From CAYVSY01 sp964454255 (lineage in GTDB: Bacteria; Bacillota_I; Bacilli_A; RF39; UBA660): a stretch of 14,595 nucleotides of DNA. Positions 1 through 7,635 of this stretch are shown here, piece by piece. The stretch spans positions 1-14,595 of the forward strand of contig CAYVSY010000024.1 of assembly GCA_964454255.1 (NCBI GenBank), written 5' to 3'. Each line of letters opens with the position of its first letter. Position 1 is the stretch's first letter. The notes under the pieces are model-generated. The model ran no database searches, was not told the origin of the DNA, and was given only the letters and a program-made list of their open reading frames with translations. Made by a program: the position numbers and the translations under genes.

Positions 1-35
1 TTATTTATAAATGTGTAAAATAATTTAAAAATTAA

Positions 36-64
36 TTGACTAAATATTATAACTTTGATATACT
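36..64 (+). promoter_or_regulatory. Sigma-A-type promoter of the first pilin-like gene
   Basis: A -35 box TTGACT (36-41) and a -10 box TATACT (59-64) are separated by 17 bases, and a TG one base upstream of the -10 makes it an extended -10. Transcription should start near 71, leaving a leader of about 24 bases that carries the AGGAGG ribosome binding site at 81-86. This is among the best promoter matches in the window, so the first pilin-like gene is probably well expressed. Confidence 0.75.
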
Positions 65-94
65 TAATTTGTAAATAATAAGGAGGAAAGAGTA

Positions 95-625
95 ATGAAA
101 AAATTTAAAAAATTAAATAAGAAAGGATTTACATTAGTTGAACTATTAGCTATTATCGTTATACTAGCTATTATATTAGTTGTGACGGTTCCAGCTGTAT
201 TTTCGGCTATTGATAATTCTAGAAAGATGTCATTAGAAAATAGCGCAAAAGGATTAGCTAAATGGATTAATGATACGGTAATTGCTGAACAAATTCAAAC
301 TAATAATGCTACTCCGTTAGCTGGACAATTAAGTGGTGTAACATCTGCGTGGAGTTGTATTTCTCAATCAAGAGTTGTTGCCGAAATATCAGCTAATGAT
401 TATCTTATAGCTACTGCTGGTGGAACAGCTCCAGTAGGTGCTACTAGTCCATCTTCTGCAACAGTAACTAATGCACCAACATGTTCAGCTGTCAGATATA
501 ATGGTAGCACATATGAAGTGTTTTTAATCGCAAAATCAGGTGGTAAATTATATACAGCTAGTGCGGCTACTAATAATATAATGTGGTCTACAAGCACGAA
601 TTTACATAGTTGGCCAACTGCTTAG
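95..625 (+). CDS. Type IV pilin-like (prepilin) protein, first copy
   Basis: A 176-residue class III signal peptide protein. A short basic leader ends in KKG, and the prepilin peptidase site lies between G11 and F12. The mature N-terminus FTLVELLAII has the conserved Glu at +5 and a Pro at +22, both typical of type IV pilins and pseudopilins. The hydrophobic helix spans about residues 12-36. The rest should lie outside the membrane and is rich in Ala, Ser and Thr. It has only two cysteines, C88 and C130, probably a disulfide. A Trp-rich end contains STSTNLHSW. AGGAGG at 81-86 supports the start. It is a paralogue of the gene at 744-1283. No pilus ATPase, platform protein or prepilin peptidase is in the window, so the role (surface fibre, DNA uptake, adhesion or secretion) is open. 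Family assignment is firm; exact function is unknown. Confidence 0.85.
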   Translation: MKKFKKLNKKGFTLVELLAIIVILAIILVVTVPAVFSAIDNSRKMSLENSAKGLAKWINDTVIAEQIQTNNATPLAGQLSGVTSAWSCISQSRVVAEISANDYLIATAGGTAPVGATSPSSATVTNAPTCSAVRYNGSTYEVFLIAKSGGKLYTASAATNNIMWSTSTNLHSWPTA

Positions 626-646
626 GCTTGTGTTTTTAAACTTTTT

Positions 647-678
647 ACATATATTGATTATCAATATATGTTTTTTTA
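647..678 (+). terminator. Rho-independent terminator after the first pilin-like gene
   Basis: A perfect 11-bp inverted repeat, ACATATATTGA (647-657) and TCAATATATGT (661-671), encloses the loop TTA. It is followed directly by a T run (671-677). The stem is AT-rich, but its length and the T tract make it convincing. It separates the two pilin-like genes into different transcription units. Confidence 0.75.
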
Positions 679-743
679 TTTTGTGTTGTTTTAGTCTTTT
701 ATTTTTTTAAAAAATATTATATACTTATGGTAGAGGTGTTCTT

Positions 744-1283
744 ATGAAAAAAATTATTAATAATATTAATAATAAGAAAGGGTTTACGTTAGTTGAATTA
801 CTTGCTATTATAGTAATCCTTGCAGTTATATTGGTAATTACTGTTCCTGCTGTTTTTGATGCTATAGATAGTTCCAAAAAAGAATCATTTATTAATGAAG
901 CAAAAGCACTGTCAAAATGGGTGAATGATATTACAAGCATGGATGAAATGTTAACAGGTGAAAGTATTCCGTATGCAGAATTACCAGTTAATGGTGAATG
1001 GAAGTGTATTGTTAGTGGTGGAAGAATTGCTGGAAAAATATCAATTAATGATATTATAATTAAAAAAACGGATGATGGAAAAGTAGCTCCAGGTGGGACA
1101 ATTCAAAGTCCAGCTGTTAGTTCGACAACTTGTTCAGCCATATATAATAACAATAGCAGTTATGAAATATTATTAATGGCTAAAGAAAATGGAAAATTTT
1201 TTACTCATAATGCTGTTAAGGGTCAAGCACCTAATTGGGTAATGTATGCAACAAGCACTAGTGTTAATAGTTGGGCTGAATAA
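744..1283 (+). CDS. Type IV pilin-like (prepilin) protein, second copy
   Basis: A 179-residue paralogue of the protein encoded at 95-625. The leader ends in NKKG with cleavage predicted between G13 and F14. Mature Glu +5 and Pro +22 are present and the hydrophobic helix covers about residues 14-38. The extracellular part differs strongly (more Lys, Glu, Gly) but keeps two cysteines 42 residues apart (C88, C130), the same spacing as in the first copy. It also keeps a matching end, ATSTSVNSW. Synonymous positions in the shared N-terminal region differ often, so the duplication is not recent. GAGGTG at 733-738 sets the start. A possible -10 TATACT at 720-725 lies just upstream but has no good -35. 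It may be a minor pilin or an alternative subunit partnering the first; which is the major subunit cannot be told. Confidence 0.85.
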   Translation: MKKIINNINNKKGFTLVELLAIIVILAVILVITVPAVFDAIDSSKKESFINEAKALSKWVNDITSMDEMLTGESIPYAELPVNGEWKCIVSGGRIAGKISINDIIIKKTDDGKVAPGGTIQSPAVSSTTCSAIYNNNSSYEILLMAKENGKFFTHNAVKGQAPNWVMYATSTSVNSWAE

Positions 1284-1303
1284 AATAAACTTTATAAATA
1301 GAA

Positions 1304-1340
1304 ACCTCATTGCTTAATATAAGTAGTGGGGTAATTTTAT
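1304..1340 (+). terminator. Probable terminator after the second pilin-like gene
   Basis: ACCTCATTGCTTA (1304-1316) pairs with TAAGTAGTGGGGT (1320-1332) across the loop ATA: 13 continuous pairs as RNA if three G-U wobbles are allowed. The tail AATTTTAT is only moderately T-rich, so termination may be partial. nfo, which has no clear promoter of its own, may rely on read-through. Confidence 0.55.
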
Positions 1341-1371
1341 ATTTATACATTAAAAGTAAAGAAGGTGTTTT

Positions 1372-2271
1372 ATGAATTTAATAATAGGATCACATGTTTC
1401 TTTCAAAAGTGATACGCAATTAGTTGGTAGTGTTAAAGAAGCGTTAAGTTATGATGCAAATGCATTTATGATTTATACAGGTGCGCCTCAAAATACAATT
1501 AGAAAGTCAATAAATGATAATTTAACTAAAGAGGCTAATGAATTGATGATTTTTAATGGTATGAATAAAGACAATATTATTGTTCATGCACCATATATTA
1601 TAAATTTGGCTAATGGTTCTGTATTCGCTATTAATTTTTTAAAACAAGAAATAAAACGATGCGAAAAATTAGGAATTACAAAATTAGTATTGCATCCTGG
1701 TTCAGCTGTTAAGTTAGATAAAGAAATAGGAATTAAAAATATTATTAATGGTTTAAATGAAGTTTTACAAGATAACACTAATATTATAATTTGTTTAGAA
1801 ACAATGTCTGGAAAAGGTAGCGAAATAGGTTCAACTTTTGAAGAACTAAAAATGATTATTGATGGTGTCGTAAAAAAAGATAATATTGGTATTTGTTTAG
1901 ATACTTGTCATTTAAATGATAGTGGTTATGATATTTCTAATTTTTCTTTATTATTAAATGAATTTGATAAATTAATTGGTATTGATAGAATAAAATGTGT
2001 TCACATTAATGATAGTAAAAATGAAATGAGATCGAAAAAAGATAGACATGCCAATATAGGATTAGGTTTAATAGGTTTTGATAATATAATTAATATTATA
2101 TATAATGATCAAATAAAAGATGTTCCTAAAATATTGGAGACACCTTATATATCTGAAACTGATGAAAAAACTAAAATTAGTTATCCACCATATAAATTTG
2201 AAATTAAACAAATAAAAGATAAAATTCAAAATAAAGAATTAATTAATAAAATAAGAGAATATTATAAGTAA
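1372..2271 (+). CDS. nfo: Endonuclease IV (AP endonuclease)
   Basis: A 299-residue apurinic/apyrimidinic endonuclease of base excision repair. It cuts the backbone 5' of abasic sites and removes blocked 3' ends in the cytoplasm. It has the TIM-barrel metal-binding pattern of the family, and all nine expected trinuclear zinc ligands can be placed: H72 (VHAPY), H108 (LHPGS), E143 (LETMSGKGSE), D177 and H180 (LDTCH), H211 (VHINDSK), D224 and H226 (KDRHANIG), and E256 (LETP). Length is normal for the family. The start has GAAGGTG at 1361-1367, four bases upstream. Its stop codon directly abuts the stop of the minus-strand gene. Transcription probably arises by read-through of the hairpin at 1304-1340 or from a promoter I cannot identify. 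Confidence 0.95.
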   Translation: MNLIIGSHVSFKSDTQLVGSVKEALSYDANAFMIYTGAPQNTIRKSINDNLTKEANELMIFNGMNKDNIIVHAPYIINLANGSVFAINFLKQEIKRCEKLGITKLVLHPGSAVKLDKEIGIKNIINGLNEVLQDNTNIIICLETMSGKGSEIGSTFEELKMIIDGVVKKDNIGICLDTCHLNDSGYDISNFSLLLNEFDKLIGIDRIKCVHINDSKNEMRSKKDRHANIGLGLIGFDNIINIIYNDQIKDVPKILETPYISETDEKTKISYPPYKFEIKQIKDKIQNKELINKIREYYK

Positions 2272-2289
2272 TTAAGGACTTATTTTTTC
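2264..2289 (+). terminator. Weak terminator overlapping the nfo stop
   Basis: ATAAGT (2264-2269) and ACTTAT (2278-2283) form a 6-bp stem around an 8-base loop, followed by a T run at 2283-2288. It starts in the last codons of nfo and continues into the 3' end of the convergent minus-strand gene. The stem is short and AT-rich, so efficiency is doubtful. Confidence 0.4.
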
Positions 2290-2529
2290 TTTATATTTGT
2301 AGTATAATTCTTCAACTTTTTTATATACAGGATTAGTAAGTTTGATTTTTAATTCATTTAATAAAGCATTTTTATCAATATCAAATATAGTTTTATAGTA
2401 TTTTTTTATATATTCATATATAATATTAGTGTCATTACTATTAATATTGATATTTTGTTTATAAAAATAATTTTTAATATCATCTTTTGTTAGTTTATTT
2501 ATGTATTCGTAAATTATATAATTGTTCAT
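2272..2529 (-). CDS. Small protein of unknown function, possibly DUF2624/YqfT-like
   Basis: An 85-residue protein rich in Lys, Asn, Ile and Tyr, with no signal peptide or membrane segment and a probably all-helical fold. The start is supported by AGGTGAT on the minus strand, complementary to 2533-2539. The layout (an N-terminal INKLT.DD segment, a middle stretch ending in an FDIDK segment, then LTNPVYKKVEELYYKYK) recalls Bacillus YqfT (DUF2624). From memory, yqfT sits beside nfo (yqfS) in Bacillus, which would fit this location, but here the gene is convergent with nfo and its stop abuts the nfo stop. The similarity is judged by eye and is not secure. A TATAAT-like -10 on the minus strand (2545-2550) lies upstream without a good -35. 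That it is a real gene is likely; no function is claimed. Confidence 0.65.
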   Translation of the reverse strand: MNNYIIYEYINKLTKDDIKNYFYKQNININSNDTNIIYEYIKKYYKTIFDIDKNALLNELKIKLTNPVYKKVEELYYKYKEKISP

Positions 2530-2584
2530 TTTATCACCTAAAATATTATATGTTTTAATTAATAAATTATGAGAGGAGAAAAAT

Positions 2585-4648
2585 ATGATAAATAGAAAAA
2601 GGTCAGAAACTAGATATTTAAAAGATATTATTGAGAAAAGATTCTTTTTAATTACTGTTTTAATAGTATTATGTTTTTCATTTATAAGTTTAAAGTTATT
2701 TTCTCTTCAAGTTGGTCATAATTCTGAATATGTTCTAGCACTTGAAAATGCAACTGATAAAACAATTACTGGTGAATCATCTCCACGAGGAAGAATTTAT
2801 GATCGAAACTATAATTTGTTGGTCGATAATGAAGCAATAAAAACAATATATTATAAAAAAAAGAATGGTATTTCAACTAAAGAAGAGATAGAATTAGCTA
2901 ACAAAATAGCGACTATGATTGATATTGATTTTTCTAAAATGTCAAATAATATTTTAAAAGAATATTGGCTAAAAAATAATGATGATATCGCTAAAACAAG
3001 AATTACAAAAGAAGAATATGAAAAATTGAAAACACGTAAGGTGACATCATCTTATATAGAAAAGTTAAAATTAGAAAGAATTACCGAAGATGATTTGAAA
3101 TATTATACTGATTTGGATAGAGAAACAGCTTATATATATTATTTGATGAATAAGGGCTATTCATATCAAGAAAAAATTATAAAAAATGTTAATGTGTTAG
3201 AAAAAGAATATGCTTACATTTCTGAAAATATTGATTTTTTAGGTGGATTCGGAACAAAATTAGATTGGGATAGAGTATATTTGTATGGTGATGTTTTTAA
3301 AAGTATATTAGGTCGTGTATCAAGTGATAAACAAGGTATTCCAGAAGAACTTGCGAATTATTATTTAGGAAAAGGTTATAAACTTAATGATAGGGTTGGA
3401 ATTAGTTATTTAGAACTTCAATATGAAAATTATTTAAAAGGAGTAAAGCCAGTATATAAATTAGCTAGTGATAATAGTTATGAATTAATAACATCTGGAT
3501 CTCGTGGAAATGACATTGTTTTAACAATTGATATTAATGTTCAAAAAGCAGTTGAAGATATATTAAGTTATGAAGTGTTAAATGCTAAATCTGAAAAAAA
3601 TACTGATTATTATAATAGAAGTTTCGTGATTGTTTCAGATCCTAAAACAGGTGAAGTATTGGCAATGTCTGGGAAACAAGTTTTATCGCGTGATGATGGG
3701 TCGTTATATATTGTAGATTATACACCGGGAATTTTGACGTTACCAGTTACGCCTGGTTCAATTGTTAAAGGAGCGTCAATGTCAGTTGGTTATAAATATG
3801 GTGCTATTGATATAGGAACATCTATGAAAGATGAATGTATTAAAATTAAAGCAACTCCTATAAAATGTTCATGGAAAACACTAGGCATGGTAAATGATAT
3901 TACGGCTCTTCAATATTCTTCTAATGTATATCAATTTAAAATTGCAATTAATGTTGGTGGTGGAATTTATGGTTATGATAAACCACTATCTATTGATCCA
4001 ATAGCTTTTAATAAATATCGTGATATGTATGCTTCATATGGCCTTGGTGTAAAAACGGGGATTGATTTGCCAGTAGAAAGTTTAGGATACAGTGGTTCAT
4101 CTCAATTATCAGGTTATTTGTTAGATTATGCGATTGGTCAATATGATAATTATACGCCTATTCAAATATCACAATATATTAATACTTTGGCTAATAATGG
4201 GACACGCTTGCAGCCATATTTATTAAAAAGTGTATATGCACCAAGCGATGATCCGGATAGTTTATTAGGTGAATTGATATATGAATCAAAAGTGAAAGAA
4301 TTAGGTCATGTTGATTTGGATGAAAAATATATTAAGAGAATTCAAGAAGGATTTCATGCTGTTATGCAAGGATATTTAGGTTATGGTTATATGGGAAAAT
4401 ACAATAATAGTGCTGGTAAAACTGGCACAAGTCAAAGTTTTATTGATACTGATTCGGATGGCGTTGTTGATCAAGAAACAATATCTCATACTTTTGGTGG
4501 ATATGCTCCGTATGATAATCCAATAATGAGTATCGTTGTTATATCGCCTGATATTAGTCATCGGAATACGTCATCATCATTTGATAGTAAAGTAAATAGA
4601 AGAATTTCTTCAGAAGTTGTAAATAAATTCTTTGAAATTTATAAATAA
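2585..4648 (+). CDS. Class B penicillin-binding protein (PBP2-type transpeptidase)
   Basis: A 687-residue monofunctional DD-transpeptidase that cross-links peptidoglycan outside the membrane. A cytoplasmic basic N-terminus is followed by one membrane anchor (about residues 20-40). Next comes the dimerisation/pedestal domain with the typical SPRGRIYDRN segment, then the catalytic domain. All active-site motifs are present: S392-I-V-K395 (acylated serine and its lysine), S445-S-N447, and K612-T-G614 in GKTGTSQ. Length is usual for the family. The start follows GAGAGGAG at 2571-2578. In rods such enzymes partner RodA (elongation) or FtsW (division); no SEDS gene lies here, so pbpA-like versus pbpB-like cannot be decided. 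It shows that this low-GC organism builds a cell wall. The 3' end contains the rpmG promoter. Confidence 0.93.
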   Translation: MINRKRSETRYLKDIIEKRFFLITVLIVLCFSFISLKLFSLQVGHNSEYVLALENATDKTITGESSPRGRIYDRNYNLLVDNEAIKTIYYKKKNGISTKEEIELANKIATMIDIDFSKMSNNILKEYWLKNNDDIAKTRITKEEYEKLKTRKVTSSYIEKLKLERITEDDLKYYTDLDRETAYIYYLMNKGYSYQEKIIKNVNVLEKEYAYISENIDFLGGFGTKLDWDRVYLYGDVFKSILGRVSSDKQGIPEELANYYLGKGYKLNDRVGISYLELQYENYLKGVKPVYKLASDNSYELITSGSRGNDIVLTIDINVQKAVEDILSYEVLNAKSEKNTDYYNRSFVIVSDPKTGEVLAMSGKQVLSRDDGSLYIVDYTPGILTLPVTPGSIVKGASMSVGYKYGAIDIGTSMKDECIKIKATPIKCSWKTLGMVNDITALQYSSNVYQFKIAINVGGGIYGYDKPLSIDPIAFNKYRDMYASYGLGVKTGIDLPVESLGYSGSSQLSGYLLDYAIGQYDNYTPIQISQYINTLANNGTRLQPYLLKSVYAPSDDPDSLLGELIYESKVKELGHVDLDEKYIKRIQEGFHAVMQGYLGYGYMGKYNNSAGKTGTSQSFIDTDSDGVVDQETISHTFGGYAPYDNPIMSIVVISPDISHRNTSSSFDSKVNRRISSEVVNKFFEIYK

Positions 4649-4659
4649 TGTGTTATAAT
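4632..4659 (+). promoter_or_regulatory. Promoter for rpmG-efp
   Basis: TTGAAA (4632-4637) and TATAAT (4654-4659) are 16 bases apart, with TG at 4651-4652 giving an extended -10. The -35 lies in the last codons of the PBP gene. The expected start near 4666 leaves a short leader with AAGGAGGG (4677-4684) ahead of the rpmG ATG. Confidence 0.7.
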
Positions 4660-4692
4660 CATGTATAGAGTTTTTTAAGGAGGGAATATATT

Positions 4693-4860
4693 ATGGCAAA
4701 AAAGAACGAAAATAGAAATTTTGTTGATTTAAAATGCACAGAATGTAAAAATATTAATTACACTGTTAGTAAAAACAAAAAAAATACACCAGAACGTTTA
4801 GAATTAAATAAGTATTGTTCTACTTGTAGAAAAAATACTACTCATAAAGAAAAGAAATAA
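4693..4860 (+). CDS. rpmG: Ribosomal protein L33 (bL33), zinc-binding form
   Basis: A 55-residue protein of the large ribosomal subunit, located near the E site. The sequence starts MAKKNENRNFVDLKC and has the two zinc-ligand pairs C15-x-x-C18 and C42-x-x-C45, so this is the cysteine-containing (C+) paralogue type. The Arg/Lys-rich tail ends THKEKK. A strong AAGGAGGG site (4677-4684) sets the start. An efp reading frame begins 19 bases after its stop. Remains of a second, different L33 gene appear after the N gap (4941-4961), so the genome may carry two adjacent copies. Zinc-dependent exchange between C+ and C- L33 is known in Firmicutes, but the C-minus form is not seen here. Confidence 0.93.
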   Translation: MAKKNENRNFVDLKCTECKNINYTVSKNKKNTPERLELNKYCSTCRKNTTHKEKK

Positions 4861-4879
4861 GTTATACTAGGAGGTAAAA

Positions 4880-4930
4880 ATGATAAATACTAATGATTTT
4901 AAAACAGGATTAACTATTACTTATGAAGGT
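4880..4930 (+). CDS. efp: Elongation factor P, 5' fragment cut by an assembly gap
   Basis: The first 17 codons of an EF-P gene, reading MINTNDFKTGLTITYEG, with AGGAGG at 4869-4874 upstream. The reading frame is open up to the Ns at 4931. It matches the start of the complete efp at 4985 at 13 of 17 residues and about 41 of 51 bases, and it is nearer to the usual family start (GLTI.YEG) than that copy. It is therefore a different gene or a different genome's allele, not a repeat of the same read. It is partial because of missing sequence; there is no sign that the gene itself is broken. Confidence 0.8.
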
Positions 4931-4940
4931 NNNNNNNNNN
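4931..4940. other. Assembly gap (ten Ns)
   Basis: Ten ambiguous bases join an efp start on the left to an L33 end on the right. The true length is unknown. If the order is real, the gap must hold the remainder of one efp and most of a second rpmG, so ten bases cannot be the true size. Confidence 0.98.
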
Positions 4941-4961
4941 ACTCATAAAGAATCTAAATAA
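4941..4961 (+). CDS. rpmG: 3' end of a second L33 gene (partial)
   Basis: The frame reads THKESK then TAA. The complete L33 upstream ends THKEKK, and its last bases match except at the changed codon. As in the first copy, an efp start follows after a short spacer (23 bases here, 19 there). The fragment is only six codons, but its sequence and position make the identification reasonable. Confidence 0.65.
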   Translation, partial: THKESK

Positions 4962-4984
4962 TAATTATTAATAAGAGGTGAAAT

Positions 4985-5542
4985 ATGATAAATGTTAATG
5001 ATTTTAAAACAGGTATGACAATAAGTTATGAAAATAATTTGTATATGGTCTTAGAATTTCAACATGTTAAACCCGGTAAAGGAGCGGCTATTGTTAAGAC
5101 AAAATTAAAAAACTTAAAAACGGGTGCTATTATTGAAAATACATTTAATTCAGGAATTAAAATTCCAACAGCACATGTTGATAAGCAAAAAATGCAATTT
5201 CTTTATGCAACTGGTGATATATATAATTTCATGAATATGGAAACATATGAACAAATTGAAATTAATATAAAACAAATTGAAAGTGAAATTAAATTTTTAA
5301 AAGAAGGTTTGGAAGTTTTGATAACATTTTATGAAGGTGAAATGTTAGGAATAGAATTACCTGAAAAAGTTGATTATAAAATAACGAAAACGGAACCAGC
5401 TGTAAAAGGCAATACTACTACTAATGCTACTAAAGATGCAACAGTCGAAACAGGTATGGTCGTTAGAGTCCCATTGTTTATTAATGAAGGTGAAGTAATT
5501 ATCGTTTCAACAAACGATGGAAAATATGTTTCTCGAAAGTAA
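4985..5542 (+). CDS. efp: Translation elongation factor P (EF-P), complete
   Basis: A 185-residue, three-domain factor that binds between the ribosomal P and E sites and rescues ribosomes stalled on polyproline. The N-terminal KOW-like domain carries the loop HVKPGKGAA with Lys32 at the tip, the residue expected to be modified; in Bacillus the equivalent lysine carries a 5-aminopentanol group. The middle domain has the QFLYATGDIYNFM segment, and the C-terminal OB domain ends ETGMVVRVPLFINEGEVIIV..DGKYVSRK. Length is normal. GAGGTGA at 4975-4981 supports the start. It follows the end of an L33 gene and is closed by a strong terminator. The start of a related but different efp lies before the gap, so two copies may exist. 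Confidence 0.95.
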   Translation: MINVNDFKTGMTISYENNLYMVLEFQHVKPGKGAAIVKTKLKNLKTGAIIENTFNSGIKIPTAHVDKQKMQFLYATGDIYNFMNMETYEQIEINIKQIESEIKFLKEGLEVLITFYEGEMLGIELPEKVDYKITKTEPAVKGNTTTNATKDATVETGMVVRVPLFINEGEVIIVSTNDGKYVSRK

Positions 5543-5550
5543 ATTATAAG

Positions 5551-5581
5551 AACCCTTACTCTAATAGAGTTTGGGTTTTTG
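5551..5581 (+). terminator. Rho-independent terminator after efp
   Basis: AACCC-TT-ACTCT (5551-5562) pairs with AGAGT-TT-GGGTT (5566-5577) around the loop AAT, with a symmetric TT/TT internal mismatch. A T run follows (5576-5580). It ends the rpmG-efp unit before helD. Confidence 0.8.
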
Positions 5582-5610
5582 TCGTTTATAAAATAAAGAA
5601 GGAGGTATTT

Positions 5611-7635
5611 ATGATTAGTGAAAAAGAACTACAACAGGAAAGGACTAAATTAGATAAAACAGTTAAACTTATTAAAAATTATTTATCAGAAATGAGTCAA
5701 CAACTTTATGATGAAGAAGAAGAAATAAAAAAATTCAGACAATTTACATGGAAAAATAAAAATGAATTTGATGCTGCTGAAATGAAAACAATATTAACTA
5801 ACGATGAAATTGAAGCAACTTTAATTGTTAATAAAGGATTGTATTTTAAAAAATTATTTAAAATTCAAGATTCTCCTTATTTTGCTTCTATAATATTTGA
5901 AACAAATGAAAAAGAAAAATATAATGTTTATATTGGTATTACTTATTTGAATGATAAAGAACATAATAAACTCATTTATGATTGGCGAAGTCCAATATGT
6001 AGTTTGTTTTATGATTATGAAGTTGGTGAAGCTAATTATATTGCTCCAGAAGGAAAAATGAGCGGGTATTTACATCGTAAACGTCAATATAAAATAGAAA
6101 AGGCTAAATTAATTCACTTATTTGATAATTCTATTAATATTGATGATGAATTATTACAAGAAGTTTTAGCTACTGAAAGTAGCGAAAAAATGAAAAATAT
6201 TGTTAATACTATTCAAAAAGAACAAAATAGTGTTATAAGAAACATTGAGGATAAAAATTTAATAGTTGAAGGAATTGCGGGTAGCGGAAAGACATCAGTT
6301 GCATTACATAGAATTGCGTTTCTTCTTTATAAAATTGATAATTTAACATCAAATAATGTTTTGATTTTTTCTCCTAACCAAATATTTTCTGAATATATAT
6401 CAAATGTTTTACCTGAATTAGGTGAAGAAAACACTGTCCAAACAACTTTTCATGATTATTTAAATACAATTATTACAGAATATAAAAATGTTGAATCATT
6501 TATTGATTTTATTGAAAAATATTATATCTATCAAGAAAAAAACATTGAACTTGTTTCATATAAACAAAGTGATGATATTATTAAAGACATGGATAATTAT
6601 TTAAAAGATTTAATTGATAAAACAATTTTTATAAAAGGAATAGTTGAAAATGATATATATGAATATAGTCAAACTGATTTAAATTATATGTTAAAAGAAA
6701 GATATGATAAATTACCTTTATTTGAGAGAATTAATTCGATAGCTATTAAATTAAGTGAAAATAATTATAATGGTTCTACTAAAAAATATAAGACATATCG
6801 AAGATTATTAATGGATAGTTTAAGTATTAAAAAAGATTATAAAAAAATATATGGTAATTTTTTTAAAAGTCCTTTTTCTAAAATTAATTTAACTGATAAT
6901 AGAATAAAAGATTTTATTAATAAGGATGAAATTAGTTATGAAGATAGTTTATTATTTGTGTATATTAAGGGATTTTTAGAAGGCTTTACTTATGATAGTT
7001 CTATTTTAGAGGTTGTTGTGGATGAAGCTCAAGATTATAATATGCTCCAATATATGATAATGAAAAAAATATTTAAAAAAGCTTCTTGGACAATATTAGG
7101 CGATGTTAATCAAACGATAAATCCTTATTATAAATATGATTCCTTAGAAAATTTATTTTTAATATTTAATGAAGGAAAATATATAACATTAAATAAAACT
7201 TATCGTTCAACTAGCGAAATAATAGATTGGACTAATAAAATATTGGGGTTAAAACATATTAGTGCTATTAGAAAAGAAAATAATAAACCAGTTATATTTA
7301 AAAAAGATATAGCTGATTTAAAGAAAAGTTTATTAAAAGATATAGAACTTTTACAAAAAGAATATAAATCTATCGCTATTATAACTAAAGATAATATTGA
7401 AGCTAATATGATTTATAAATTAGTAGGTGATTTGATACCTATATCATTAATAGATAATCATTCTAAAAAATTTAATAAAGAATTACTTATTATTCCAGCT
7501 TATATTGCTAAAGGATTAGAATTTGATTCAGTAATTATATATAATGATAAGGATAACAAATATAAAGAAAATGAAAAATATTTATTATATGTAGCTTGCA
7601 CTAGAGCTCAGCATCAGTTAATAATCTACAATTAA
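5611..7635 (+). CDS. helD: HelD-type RNA polymerase-associated helicase (UvrD/Rep-like ATPase)
   Basis: A 674-residue superfamily 1 ATPase. In Firmicutes, HelD binds RNA polymerase, inserts arms into the secondary and main channels, and uses ATP to recycle stalled or post-termination polymerase. Here the charged N-terminal part (about residues 1-50) looks coiled-coil. The HelD-specific segment YDWRSPICSLFY lies near residues 123-134 and is followed by LHRKRQY. Helicase motifs run in order: Q motif near 202-206, Walker A GIAGSGKTS (221-229), VVDEAQD (DEAQ at 471-474), GDVNQTI, LNKTYRST, AKGLEFDSVII and YVACTRAQ. At 674 residues it is about 100 shorter than Bacillus HelD. GGAGG at 5601-5605 sets the start. 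The gene follows a terminator with no obvious promoter of its own. A plain UvrD/PcrA is less likely because of the DWRSP-KRQ block. Confidence 0.88.
   Translation: MISEKELQQERTKLDKTVKLIKNYLSEMSQQLYDEEEEIKKFRQFTWKNKNEFDAAEMKTILTNDEIEATLIVNKGLYFKKLFKIQDSPYFASIIFETNEKEKYNVYIGITYLNDKEHNKLIYDWRSPICSLFYDYEVGEANYIAPEGKMSGYLHRKRQYKIEKAKLIHLFDNSINIDDELLQEVLATESSEKMKNIVNTIQKEQNSVIRNIEDKNLIVEGIAGSGKTSVALHRIAFLLYKIDNLTSNNVLIFSPNQIFSEYISNVLPELGEENTVQTTFHDYLNTIITEYKNVESFIDFIEKYYIYQEKNIELVSYKQSDDIIKDMDNYLKDLIDKTIFIKGIVENDIYEYSQTDLNYMLKERYDKLPLFERINSIAIKLSENNYNGSTKKYKTYRRLLMDSLSIKKDYKKIYGNFFKSPFSKINLTDNRIKDFINKDEISYEDSLLFVYIKGFLEGFTYDSSILEVVVDEAQDYNMLQYMIMKKIFKKASWTILGDVNQTINPYYKYDSLENLFLIFNEGKYITLNKTYRSTSEIIDWTNKILGLKHISAIRKENNKPVIFKKDIADLKKSLLKDIELLQKEYKSIAIITKDNIEANMIYKLVGDLIPISLIDNHSKKFNKELLIIPAYIAKGLEFDSVIIYNDKDNKYKENEKYLLYVACTRAQHQLIIYN

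Noticed and set aside
715..725. Promoter for the second pilin-like gene at TATTAT/TATACT
   Set aside because: A -10-like sequence is present but no -35 stands out, and AT-rich DNA gives many such matches; not listed as a feature.
400..940. Open frames on the minus strand opposite the pilin-like genes
   Set aside because: They are antisense to well-supported genes, have no ribosome binding site that I can see, and their products look like translated complements.
4880..4930. Truncated efp as a pseudogene
   Set aside because: The frame is open up to the Ns; it ends because sequence is missing.
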